A stretch of DNA of 17,872 nt from the NCBI GenBank assembly GCA_002424545.1, contig DIKL01000080.1:1-17872 (forward strand). The letters are read 5' to 3'. Each line of letters starts with the position of its first letter. Position 1 is the stretch's first letter. This DNA is from Syntrophaceae bacterium UBA5619 (GTDB taxonomy: Bacteria; Desulfobacterota; Syntrophia; Syntrophales; UBA5619). Shown in pieces: positions 5,052-11,934 of the stretch. The translations under genes and the position numbers were made by a program. The notes under the pieces were generated by a model. The model did no database searches. It saw only the letters and a program-made list of their open reading frames with translations, and was not told the DNA's origin.

Positions 5052-6740
5052 ATGCAAAATCGTGAATTTCAAGATCCGACTCCCGATCTGGTTTCCACGT
5101 CGCCGAGCGGCGAGTCCTTTCCGCTGCCGTCGCCCCGGGAGTATGCCGTCGAGTTCGAACGTCTGAACGCCCTGGTTGCCGCCCAGCGAGCGCTAAACCG
5201 TGAGATCGTGGTCGTGATGGGCGTCGGCTTCGTCGGCGCGGTCATGGCCGGAATCGTTGCCGACGCCGTGGACAAAAAAAGCGGGCGCCCCGGCAAGTTC
5301 GTCATCGGGATGCAGCGCCCCTCGCCGCGCTCGTACTGGAAGATCCCAACCCTGAACCGCGGAATCGCCCCCGTCGAGGCGGAAGACCCGGAGGTCGCTC
5401 CGCTCATCGCCCGATGCGTCAACGAGAAAAAAACCCTGACCGCCACCTTCACCTATGACGCGCTGACGCTGGCCGACTGCGTTGTCGTGGACGTCCAGTG
5501 CGACTACTTCAAGGAGGCCCTCGGCAACTGCCGCCAGGGCCACGCCGAGATCGCCGCCCTCGAGGAGAGCCTGAAGATTATCGGCGAGCGGATCCCCCCC
5601 GAGTGCCTCGTCCTCATCGAAACGACGGTCCCCCCCGGCACCACCGAGTACGTCGCCTACCCGATCATCAAGAAGGCTTTCGAGCGCCGCGGCATCGCCG
5701 CCGAGCCCCTCCTGTCCCACTCCTACGAGCGGGTCATGCCTGGTCGCGACTACGTCTCTTCGATCCGCGACTTCTGGCGGGTCTGCAGCGGCGTCAACGA
5801 CGCCTCCCGAACGCGCGTCTCCAAGTTTCTCTCCGAGGTCCTGAACGTCGAGAAGTTCCCGCTGACGGTCTTGGACCGTCCGATCGAGAGCGAGACCTGC
5901 AAGATCGTCGAGAACTCCTACCGGGCCACGATACTGGCTTTTCTGAACGAATGGAGCCTCTTCGCCGAGCGCAACGGCGTGGACCTGATCAAGGTGATCC
6001 AGGCGATCAAGGTCCGTCCGACCCACTCGAACATGATCTTCCCTGGCCCGGGGATCGGCGGCTACTGCCTCCCGAAGGACGGCGGTCTGGGCGTCTGGGC
6101 CTACCAGAAGCTGATGGGCTTCGACGACGATATCTTCAAGATCACGCCGCTGGCGATCGACATCAACGATACCCGTTCGCTTCACGCCGCGGAGCTGGTC
6201 CGCGACGCGCTGCGCAACATGGGGAAGATCGTTGCCGCCTCGAAGGTTGTGGTCCTGGGCGCCTCCTATCGCGAGGACGTGGGCGACACGCGCTACAGCG
6301 GTTCCGAGGCGCTGGTGCGCAAGCTCACCGAAATGGGGGCGGAGATCGGCGTCCACGACCCCTACGTGAAGCACTGGTGGGAGCTGGAGAAGCAGGATAC
6401 TTATCCTTCCCCCGGCCACTCCTGGGCGCGCTTCTTCCGCAACCAGGAGCACCTCACGGAGCTGCGGATCGAACCGGACCTGAAGATCGCGCTCCAGGGC
6501 GCCGACGCGGTTGTGCTGGCGGTGCGCCACGAGGCCTACCGGAAGCTTGACCCCGATGCGGTGATTGCCATTACCGGCCGCCCCGTCGCCGTGATTGACT
6601 GCTTCGGCCTCCTTAACGACGCCGCCATCCGCCGTTACTTCGAGCTGGGCTGCGAGGTGAAGGGGCTCGGCCGCGGCCACGTCAAGCGCATCAAAGATCA
6701 AGTCCGGGGGGCAGCCCCGGGAAAAGGTGAAGAGCGATGA
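5052..6740 (+). CDS. Nucleotide-sugar dehydrogenase, UDP-glucose/GDP-mannose dehydrogenase family (atypical)
   Basis: A 562-residue member of the family that oxidises a UDP- or GDP-sugar to its uronic acid with two NAD+. ATG at 5052 is preferred; an in-frame GTG at 4986 lacks a ribosome-binding site. The Rossmann motif GVGFVG is at 57-62, TTVPPGTTE at 191-199, the CKIVENSYRA helix near 283-292, the catalytic cysteine C339 in GPGIGGYCLPKD, and the C-terminal domain has GASYREDVGDTR and HDPY. It is about 100 residues longer than usual: an N-terminal extension of some 50 residues, an unusual segment after the first Rossmann motif (about 78-118, including MQRPSPRSYWKIP) where NAD-ribose recognition normally sits, and an insertion with a Trp-rich start near 441-475. 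Codons end in C or G more consistently than in the next genes. It overlaps the following epimerase by ATGA, so the two are translationally coupled. Substrate unknown; UDP-HexNAc is possible given GPGIGGYC. Confidence 0.88.
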   Translation: MQNREFQDPTPDLVSTSPSGESFPLPSPREYAVEFERLNALVAAQRALNREIVVVMGVGFVGAVMAGIVADAVDKKSGRPGKFVIGMQRPSPRSYWKIPTLNRGIAPVEAEDPEVAPLIARCVNEKKTLTATFTYDALTLADCVVVDVQCDYFKEALGNCRQGHAEIAALEESLKIIGERIPPECLVLIETTVPPGTTEYVAYPIIKKAFERRGIAAEPLLSHSYERVMPGRDYVSSIRDFWRVCSGVNDASRTRVSKFLSEVLNVEKFPLTVLDRPIESETCKIVENSYRATILAFLNEWSLFAERNGVDLIKVIQAIKVRPTHSNMIFPGPGIGGYCLPKDGGLGVWAYQKLMGFDDDIFKITPLAIDINDTRSLHAAELVRDALRNMGKIVAASKVVVLGASYREDVGDTRYSGSEALVRKLTEMGAEIGVHDPYVKHWWELEKQDTYPSPGHSWARFFRNQEHLTELRIEPDLKIALQGADAVVLAVRHEAYRKLDPDAVIAITGRPVAVIDCFGLLNDAAIRRYFELGCEVKGLGRGHVKRIKDQVRGAAPGKGEER

Positions 6741-7702
6741 TTTTGATCGCCGGCGGCGCCGGCTACATCGGTTCTCATGCGAACAAATACCTTCATAAAC
6801 GGGGTTACGAAACGGTTGTCTTTGACAACCTGAGCCGCGGCCATCGGGAATTCGCCAAATGGGGCCATTTCGTTCCGGGAGACCTGGCGGACAAAGACCG
6901 ATTGCGATTCTGCTTCAAGACCTATCCGATCGGGGCGGTCATGCACTATTGCGCGTTTTGTTACGTGGGCGAATCCGTCGATCATCCCGCCGAGTATTAT
7001 CGGAACAATGTAGCGAACACGATCAATCTTCTGGACGTTATGGTTGAACAGAAGGTGAAATATTTTATTTTTTCGTCCACCTGTTCCACCTACGGCAATC
7101 CCGTTCAGATTCCGATGACGGAGGATCATCCCCAGCGGCCGATCAATCCTTACGGCAAATCCAAGCTGATGGTCGAACAAATTCTCAAGGATTACGATCG
7201 GGCTTACGGCATCCGTCACGTTTGCCTGCGTTATTTCAACGCGGCCGGGGCGGATCCGGAAGGCGAGATTGGAGAGTGGCACGATCCGGAAACGCACCTG
7301 ATCCCTTTATCGCTCCAGGCGGCGGCGGGGGATAGGGATCATGTGAAGATCTATGGGGCGGATTACGATACACCCGACGGGACCTGCATCCGCGATTACA
7401 TCCATATCAACGATTTGGCGACCGGCCACCTGTCTGCCCTTGAATATCTGAAAAACGGCGCTCCCTCGGACGCTTTTAATCTGTGCAACGGAAACGGTTT
7501 TTCCGTGAAAGAGGTGATCCGCGCAGCCGAGCGGGCCACCGGGCGAGCCATCAACGTGGTCGAAACGGCAAGGCGTCCCGGCGATCCCCCCATCCTTGTC
7601 GGAAGCTCGGACAAGGCGAAGAAACTCTTGCACTGGCGGGTGGATTATCCGAGTCTCGACGACATCATCAAAACCGCCTGGTCCTGGCAGCGGGTCCGAT
7701 GA
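6737..7702 (+). CDS. galE: UDP-glucose 4-epimerase (GalE-like)
   Basis: A 321-residue extended short-chain dehydrogenase that interconverts UDP-glucose and UDP-galactose, or the N-acetyl forms, using bound NAD+. GGAGYIGSH (6-14) is the NAD motif, SST (113-115) and Y139-x3-K143 (YGKSK) complete the catalytic triad, and LRYFNAAGADPEGEIGE and GTCIRDYIHINDLATGH are typical of GalE. The length is slightly under the common 330-340. The start ATG overlaps the stop of the dehydrogenase upstream (ATGA), with AAGGTGA as ribosome-binding site, so supply of a sugar acid and an epimerised sugar is coordinated. Substrate preference between hexose and HexNAc cannot be settled by eye. The next gene has its own promoter 114 bp downstream. 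Confidence 0.93.
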   Translation: MILIAGGAGYIGSHANKYLHKRGYETVVFDNLSRGHREFAKWGHFVPGDLADKDRLRFCFKTYPIGAVMHYCAFCYVGESVDHPAEYYRNNVANTINLLDVMVEQKVKYFIFSSTCSTYGNPVQIPMTEDHPQRPINPYGKSKLMVEQILKDYDRAYGIRHVCLRYFNAAGADPEGEIGEWHDPETHLIPLSLQAAAGDRDHVKIYGADYDTPDGTCIRDYIHINDLATGHLSALEYLKNGAPSDAFNLCNGNGFSVKEVIRAAERATGRAINVVETARRPGDPPILVGSSDKAKKLLHWRVDYPSLDDIIKTAWSWQRVR

Positions 7703-7745
7703 TTCCAGAAACACGATGTCCGTCATCCGCTTTTCTCAAAATCCA

Positions 7746-7774
7746 TTGATATTCTTTATGAAAAAGGTTATAGA
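7746..7774 (+). promoter_or_regulatory. Likely sigma-70 promoter for the FlaA1-like gene
   Basis: TTGATA at 7746-7751 and TATAGA at 7769-7774 are separated by exactly 17 bases, 42 bases before the ATG cluster at 7817. The sequence lies in an AT-rich gap after galE, so the downstream gene can be transcribed independently. Confidence 0.6.
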
Positions 7775-7816
7775 TCGCTCGCGATTGCCCGATCCCGGCA
7801 ACAGAGATGAGCGGTA

Positions 7817-9667
7817 ATGATGATGCGGCAACTTAAAAACCCCTATTTGTATCTCATGCTGCTGGCCGATGCGGTTCTGCTGCTGTCGGCCCATTTTTCG
7901 GCCTATCTGCTCCGGTTTGAATTCTCGCTGGACCCGCCGCAGTGGGCCCAGTTCCGGTCCGCCTGGCATTGGATCATTCTGATCAAATTGGTCTGTTTTT
8001 ATCTATTCGGCCTCTACCGCGGCATGTGGCGCTATACCAGCCTGGTGGATCTGAAGAAGGTTTTTCTCGCGGCGGTCACATCGTCCCTGATCGTCACCTC
8101 GTTCGTGGCGTTTCTCTATCAATTTCAGGGTTTCCCCCGCTCCGCTTTTCTGATCGATTTCGTATTGACCCTGCTTTTCATCGGCGGCATCCGGCTGGGG
8201 GTGCGGATGGTGCTGAACCCGGGATCGGTTATGCGGGAAGGATTCCGGGGAAATGGGAAAAACCGAAAGAAGATCATCATTCTCGGAGCGGGGTTTACCG
8301 GAGAAAAGGTCGTTCGGGAGATCCTCGACAGCCCGGCCATGGAAATGAAGCCGGTGGCTTTTCTGGACGACGACCGAAGCAAGCAGGGAAAATCGATTCA
8401 TGGGGTGCCGGTCAAGGGCACCCTCGAGGAGATGGGTAAATTTGAGGACGAATTCGATGAAATTCTGATTGCCATTCCTTCCGTGAAGGGGGAGCAGATG
8501 CGGAGAATCATCTCCGCCTGCGAAAAAACCGGAAAGCGGTTCCGGATCATGCCCAGCCTCACGGAACTGATTGACGGTCGAATCTCCGTCAAGGCCATGC
8601 GGGATGTGAAGTTCGAAGACCTGCTTGGGCGGGAAGAGGTCCGGTTGGACACGGAACTGCTCAACCGAACGTATCGCGACAAACGGATACTCGTCACCGG
8701 GGCGGGCGGGTCCATCGGAAGCGAACTGATCCGCCAATTGGGCCGTTATCGCCCCAGCGCGCTGGCGTTGCTTGATTTTTCCGAATACAACCTGTTTCAG
8801 ATCGAAATGGCGGCCCGGCGGCAGTTCGACGCCATCCCCGTGAAGGCTTATCTGGTGGACATCCGCAGCGAGGAGAACCTGCGCCGGGTGTTCGCGGAAT
8901 TCCGTCCGGAGGTGGTATTTCACGCGGCGGCGTATAAGCATGTGCCGATGCAGGAGCTGAACCCCTGGGAGGCGGTGCTGAACAATGTCCGGGGGACGCA
9001 AAACCTGGTGACGATCGCGAAGGAGACGGGGACGGAGCGGTTTGTTCTCGTTTCGACGGACAAGGCCGTCCGGCCGACCAATATCATGGGCGCCACGAAG
9101 CGCGTCGCGGAGATGTTCGTGGAGTGCGTGAACGGAGGGAGCGGATGCCGGTTTGTGGCGGTGCGGTTCGGCAACGTGCTGGGGAGTTCGGGCTCCGTCA
9201 TTCCGATTTTCGAGGAACAGATCACCGCCGGGATGCCGGTGACGGTGACGCACCCGGAAGTGACGCGCTTCTTCATGAGCACGGTCGAGGCGGCGCAACT
9301 GATCCTGCAAGCGGGTTCGATGGGCAAAGGGGGCGAGATCTTTATCCTGGATATGGGTCGGCCGGTTAAGATCGCGGACATGGCCCGGGATCTGATCCGC
9401 CTGCACGGGCTGGAGCCGGAAAAGGATATTCCGCTGCGGATCGTGGGGCTGCGGCCCGGAGAAAAGCTTTTCGAAGAACTGATCACCGAGGGCGAAGGAA
9501 TCGTCCCGACGGCCCACGAAAAAATCCGTGTCTTGCGCGGCCGACATTGCGAGTTTGCGCCGCTGAATGAAAAAATCGACGCGCTGATCCGGGCCGCCCT
9601 CGGCTACGATGCCGCGCTGATCAAATCCCGCCTGAAGGCCATCGTTCCCGAGTACACCCCGCAGTGA
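7817..9667 (+). CDS. Membrane-bound NDP-sugar 4,6-dehydratase/epimerase (FlaA1/WbpM/CapD family)
   Basis: A 616-residue membrane enzyme that generally makes 4-keto-6-deoxy UDP-HexNAc for surface glycans or protein glycosylation. Four membrane helices (about 10-33, 50-70, 83-102, 110-130) precede a first Rossmann domain with GAGFTGEK (157-164) and a second, catalytic one with GAGGSIGSE (295-303). The active-site region reads LVSTDKAVRPTNIMGATK (about 411-428), with Met in place of the usual Tyr, as in the Ser-Met-Lys class of WbpM. FGNVLGSSGSVIP, HPEVTRFFM and LRPGEKLFEEL complete the family pattern. Three consecutive ATG codons start the frame; the first is reported, but the ribosome-binding site is weak. 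It probably belongs to the same glycan pathway as the two upstream genes, although glycosyltransferases are not in the window. Confidence 0.93.
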   Translation: MMMRQLKNPYLYLMLLADAVLLLSAHFSAYLLRFEFSLDPPQWAQFRSAWHWIILIKLVCFYLFGLYRGMWRYTSLVDLKKVFLAAVTSSLIVTSFVAFLYQFQGFPRSAFLIDFVLTLLFIGGIRLGVRMVLNPGSVMREGFRGNGKNRKKIIILGAGFTGEKVVREILDSPAMEMKPVAFLDDDRSKQGKSIHGVPVKGTLEEMGKFEDEFDEILIAIPSVKGEQMRRIISACEKTGKRFRIMPSLTELIDGRISVKAMRDVKFEDLLGREEVRLDTELLNRTYRDKRILVTGAGGSIGSELIRQLGRYRPSALALLDFSEYNLFQIEMAARRQFDAIPVKAYLVDIRSEENLRRVFAEFRPEVVFHAAAYKHVPMQELNPWEAVLNNVRGTQNLVTIAKETGTERFVLVSTDKAVRPTNIMGATKRVAEMFVECVNGGSGCRFVAVRFGNVLGSSGSVIPIFEEQITAGMPVTVTHPEVTRFFMSTVEAAQLILQAGSMGKGGEIFILDMGRPVKIADMARDLIRLHGLEPEKDIPLRIVGLRPGEKLFEELITEGEGIVPTAHEKIRVLRGRHCEFAPLNEKIDALIRAALGYDAALIKSRLKAIVPEYTPQ

Positions 9668-9671
9668 AGCC

Positions 9672-9691
9672 CCCCGCGGTTTGCCGCGGGG
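9672..9691 (+). terminator. GC hairpin between convergent genes
   Basis: CCCCGCGG (9672-9679) and CCGCGGGG (9684-9691) form a perfect 8-bp stem with a TTTG loop four bases after the FlaA1-like stop codon. The T-run (GATTTTT) begins only about 10 bases later, so it is not a textbook terminator, but position between convergent genes supports that role. Confidence 0.45.
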
Positions 9692-9744
9692 AGGAAGGGC
9701 GATTTTTGGAGCGGTCTCGAAACAGGTTTCCGTCCCGATCCGCT

Positions 9745-10692
9745 TTATCCGTGGTTGCGGAGCATCAACTCGATGGGATGGGGATGGAGGTAGATCTGCT
9801 TTTGCAGATAGGGTTCGTCGTAGAGGCGGACGTAATGGGCGATCAACGTGACCGGGACGATCAGCGGGAGGAGACCCTGATGGTAGAGCCCGATCACATC
9901 GCGTAGTTCCTTCTTCTCGTCCGGCGTCAGCCGTTTCTTGAAATAACCCGCCATGTGTTCGAGGACGTTGGTCTGTTTCCGGACCGAGGCGGTCAGGCGG
10001 AGCCCCTCCATGAGGTTTCGGAAGTAGGCTTCGCGGAGCGCCGCGGGCTTCATCCGGTCCGGATTGGCGACAAGACGGCCGAGAACGGTCAGGTGTTTCG
10101 GGCTGTGGGAGAGGATCAGGAGCTTGTGTTCCGCATGGAACGCGACGAGTTCCTTCATGCCGCCGTTCCGTACTTCCAGCTCCCGCCACCGCCGGTAAAC
10201 GAAAATCCGTTCGATGAAGTTCTCCCGGAGCAGCGGATCGTTCAGCCGGCCGTCCTCCTCGACGGGGAGCAACGGAAAACGCTTCATGAACGCGCCGGCG
10301 AAAATCCCCACCCCCTTCTTCACGGCCATGCCGGTCTCCGGGTAAACCTTTACCGCGGCCATCCCGGAGCTTGGCGAGCGGCTCTTGAAGATGAAACCGC
10401 AGAGATCCTCGGCGGCGAGCGCTTCCAGCCGTTTTTCCGCCCAGGCGAGCATTCCGTCCGTATGGTCGATGCGGGTCCGGATCGTGACCAGCCGGGGCGA
10501 TTCCGGATTTCCGACGAGTCGCATGGACTCGCGCGGGATCGGGAGGCCGTACTCCACCTCCGGGCAGACGGGAACCCATTCAAACCAGCGGCCCAGCGTA
10601 TCGGTGATGTAACGGTCGTGCTGATGGCCCCCGTCATAGCGGACGTTTTTCCCCAGCAGGCAGGCGCTGATGCCAATTCGAATTTTTTCCAT
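9745..10692 (-). CDS. DUF523-DUF1722 fusion protein (TudS-like desulfidase domain plus YbgA-like domain)
   Basis: A 315-residue protein with a strong GGGAGG about 8 bases before ATG at 10692. Residues 1 to about 150 are DUF523: SACLLGKNVRYDGG (9-22), PVCPEVEYGLPIPRE (41-55) and GFIFKSRSPSSG (99-110). Members of this family act as thiouracil desulfurases through a [4Fe-4S] cluster held by conserved cysteines. Cys11, Cys43 and Cys98 are available; the motif often written SPSCG is SPSSG here, with Cys98 just upstream. Residues about 185-305 are DUF1722 (YbgA-like), with LLILSHSPKHLTVLGRLV and VPVTLIAHYVR. The fusion is common in proteobacteria. Cytoplasmic; no signal peptide. A promoter fits upstream, divergent from the thioesterase operon. 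The physiological substrate is unknown. Confidence 0.9.
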   Translation of the reverse strand: MEKIRIGISACLLGKNVRYDGGHQHDRYITDTLGRWFEWVPVCPEVEYGLPIPRESMRLVGNPESPRLVTIRTRIDHTDGMLAWAEKRLEALAAEDLCGFIFKSRSPSSGMAAVKVYPETGMAVKKGVGIFAGAFMKRFPLLPVEEDGRLNDPLLRENFIERIFVYRRWRELEVRNGGMKELVAFHAEHKLLILSHSPKHLTVLGRLVANPDRMKPAALREAYFRNLMEGLRLTASVRKQTNVLEHMAGYFKKRLTPDEKKELRDVIGLYHQGLLPLIVPVTLIAHYVRLYDEPYLQKQIYLHPHPIELMLRNHG

Positions 10693-10724
10693 CGCGGTTT
10701 CCTCCCTTTCTCCAATCGATGGTC

Positions 10725-10753
10725 ATCCTATGACAACCGGCCATTGCTGTAAA
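10725..10753 (-). promoter_or_regulatory. Likely sigma-70 promoter for the DUF523-DUF1722 gene
   Basis: On the minus strand TTTACA (plus 10748-10753) is followed after exactly 17 bases by TAGGAT (plus 10725-10730), 32 bases before the start codon. It is back to back with the plus-strand promoter at 10768. Confidence 0.5.
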
Positions 10754-10767
10754 GAGATAAAGAGCGT

Positions 10768-10796
10768 TTGACAAGAGGGCGCTTTTGTCTTTAGAT
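10768..10796 (+). promoter_or_regulatory. Likely sigma-70 promoter for the thioesterase operon
   Basis: A perfect TTGACA at 10768-10773 is followed after 17 bases by TTAGAT at 10791-10796, a weak -10. The promoter could drive the thioesterase, DUF4126, adenine deaminase and glycerate kinase genes, whose gaps are 29, 48 and 80 bp. Confidence 0.45.
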
Positions 10797-10826
10797 TGCC
10801 GTCAAGAAATCGGAAACATTCGGAAC

Positions 10827-10835
10827 AAGGAGGGG
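10827..10835 (+). promoter_or_regulatory. Ribosome-binding site deciding a TTG start
   Basis: AAGGAGGGG ends 5 bases before TTG at 10841, a near-ideal distance. It excludes the longer reading from TTG at 10796, which lies at the -10 of the promoter and has no Shine-Dalgarno sequence. Confidence 0.75.
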
Positions 10836-10840
10836 AAACA

Positions 10841-11257
10841 TTGAAAACGGAAATCACCTCGGAGGAGATCAAATCCTTCCTGCGCAAAGACGCCTTTGCG
10901 GCATTCGTCGGGATCGAACTCGTCGAGGCGGGAAACGGCAGGGCCACCGCCTGTCTGCCGCTTCGCGACCATCACCGAAACGGCCTCGGCATCGTCCACG
11001 GCGGCGCCGTCTTCACGCTGGCCGATCTGACGTTCGCCGCCGCCTGCAATTCCCACGGCCGCATCGCCGTCGCGATTCACTGTTCGATTTCCTATATCAA
11101 GGCGGCGCAGGGGGATTTTCTGCGTGCCGAGGCGAGGGAGGTTTCCGCCGGTCCGAAGATCGGTGCCTACAGCATCCGCGTCACCGACGGCTCGGGCGAG
11201 ATCGTCGCCGTTTTCGAGGGGTTGGCCTATCGAAAAAAGGAGTCCTGGAGGCCTTGA
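10841..11257 (+). CDS. PaaI-type hotdog-fold acyl-CoA thioesterase
   Basis: A 138-residue single hotdog domain starting at TTG 10841 behind a very strong ribosome-binding site. The signature HRNGLGIVHGGAVFTLAD followed by FAAACNSHG is that of the PaaI/YbgC-like phenylacetyl-CoA thioesterase group: the HGG turn and the aspartate of TLAD form the active site. The C-terminal strands (GDFLRAEAREV, IGAYSIRVTD, VAVFEGLAYRK) complete the fold. Such enzymes hydrolyse aryl- or acyl-CoA dead-end products. No other aromatic or CoA gene is nearby, so the substrate is open. It leads a plus-strand run with DUF4126, adenine deaminase and glycerate kinase, which offers no obvious shared pathway. Family assignment firm, specific substrate unknown. 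Confidence 0.9.
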   Translation: MKTEITSEEIKSFLRKDAFAAFVGIELVEAGNGRATACLPLRDHHRNGLGIVHGGAVFTLADLTFAAACNSHGRIAVAIHCSISYIKAAQGDFLRAEAREVSAGPKIGAYSIRVTDGSGEIVAVFEGLAYRKKESWRP

Positions 11258-11286
11258 AAACCGGGGGCAGCGGGGAAAGGGGGGCA

Positions 11287-11886
11287 ATGGAAACACTTCT
11301 CGGAATCGCATTGGGGATCGGTTTGAGCGCCGCATGCGGATTCAGGATTTTCGTTCCTTTGCTGATGATGAATCTGGCATCGATCAGCGGTCACTTTCAA
11401 TTGTCTCCTGAATTTGCATGGATCGGGACCCCTTATGCGACCCTTGCCTTCACGGTGGCGACCATCGCTGAAATCATCGGTTACTATGTTCCCTGGTTTG
11501 ATAACATTCTGGACATGGTGGCAACGCCGGCGGCTGTTATCGCCGGGACCATCGTTTCGGCATCCGTGATTACGGATATTTCTCCGTTTTTGAAATGGAC
11601 CCTGGCCCTCATTGCCGGTGGTGGAATCGCGGGATTGGTTCAGGGAACCACCGTAGCCCTTCGCTCAAAATCTTCATTATTCACGGGAGGCGTCGGGAAT
11701 CCCGTGGTTTCGACGCTGGAGCTGGCCGGATCGATCATAACAACCTTGCTGGCCCTTCTTGTCCCGGTTCTGACCATTGTGCTTATTGGACTTCTCTGTT
11801 TCTTTGTTTTTCGAAAAGTGGGAAGGTTGATCTTCGGCAGGACGAAGTCCCCGCAACCAGAAATGAAAAATGATCTGGATCCTTAA
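11287..11886 (+). CDS. DUF4126 family integral membrane protein
   Basis: A 199-residue hydrophobic protein with about five to six membrane segments. ATG at 11287 follows a G-rich Shine-Dalgarno region; an in-frame TTG at 11254 overlapping the thioesterase stop codon is a possible alternative. The DUF4126 pattern is clear: GIGLSAACGFRIFVPLL near the N-terminus, EIIGYYVPWFDNILD, TPAAVIAGTIV and GGVGNPVVSTLELAGS. The C-terminus (FRKVGRLIFGRTK and a charged tail) is cytoplasmic-looking. The family has no established function that I know. The nucleotide composition is slightly less GC-rich than its neighbours, as usual for membrane proteins. Confidence 0.88.
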   Translation: METLLGIALGIGLSAACGFRIFVPLLMMNLASISGHFQLSPEFAWIGTPYATLAFTVATIAEIIGYYVPWFDNILDMVATPAAVIAGTIVSASVITDISPFLKWTLALIAGGGIAGLVQGTTVALRSKSSLFTGGVGNPVVSTLELAGSIITTLLALLVPVLTIVLIGLLCFFVFRKVGRLIFGRTKSPQPEMKNDLDP

Positions 11887-11934
11887 AATCTCATTGTCCA
11901 AGGGGAATGACGGACCGGGCTGGGAAGGCGGGGG

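Noticed and set aside
5193..6701. 502-residue open frame opposite the nucleotide-sugar dehydrogenase
   Set aside because: Composition is repetitive Asp, Val, Gly, Arg and His without motifs, and the plus-strand gene has complete catalytic motifs.
8003..10579. Very long open frame on the minus strand opposite the FlaA1-like gene
   Set aside because: Its protein is rich in Arg, Pro, His and Gly with no domain pattern, and both FlaA1-like and DUF523-DUF1722 genes give clear families in other frames. It is a GC-rich antisense shadow.
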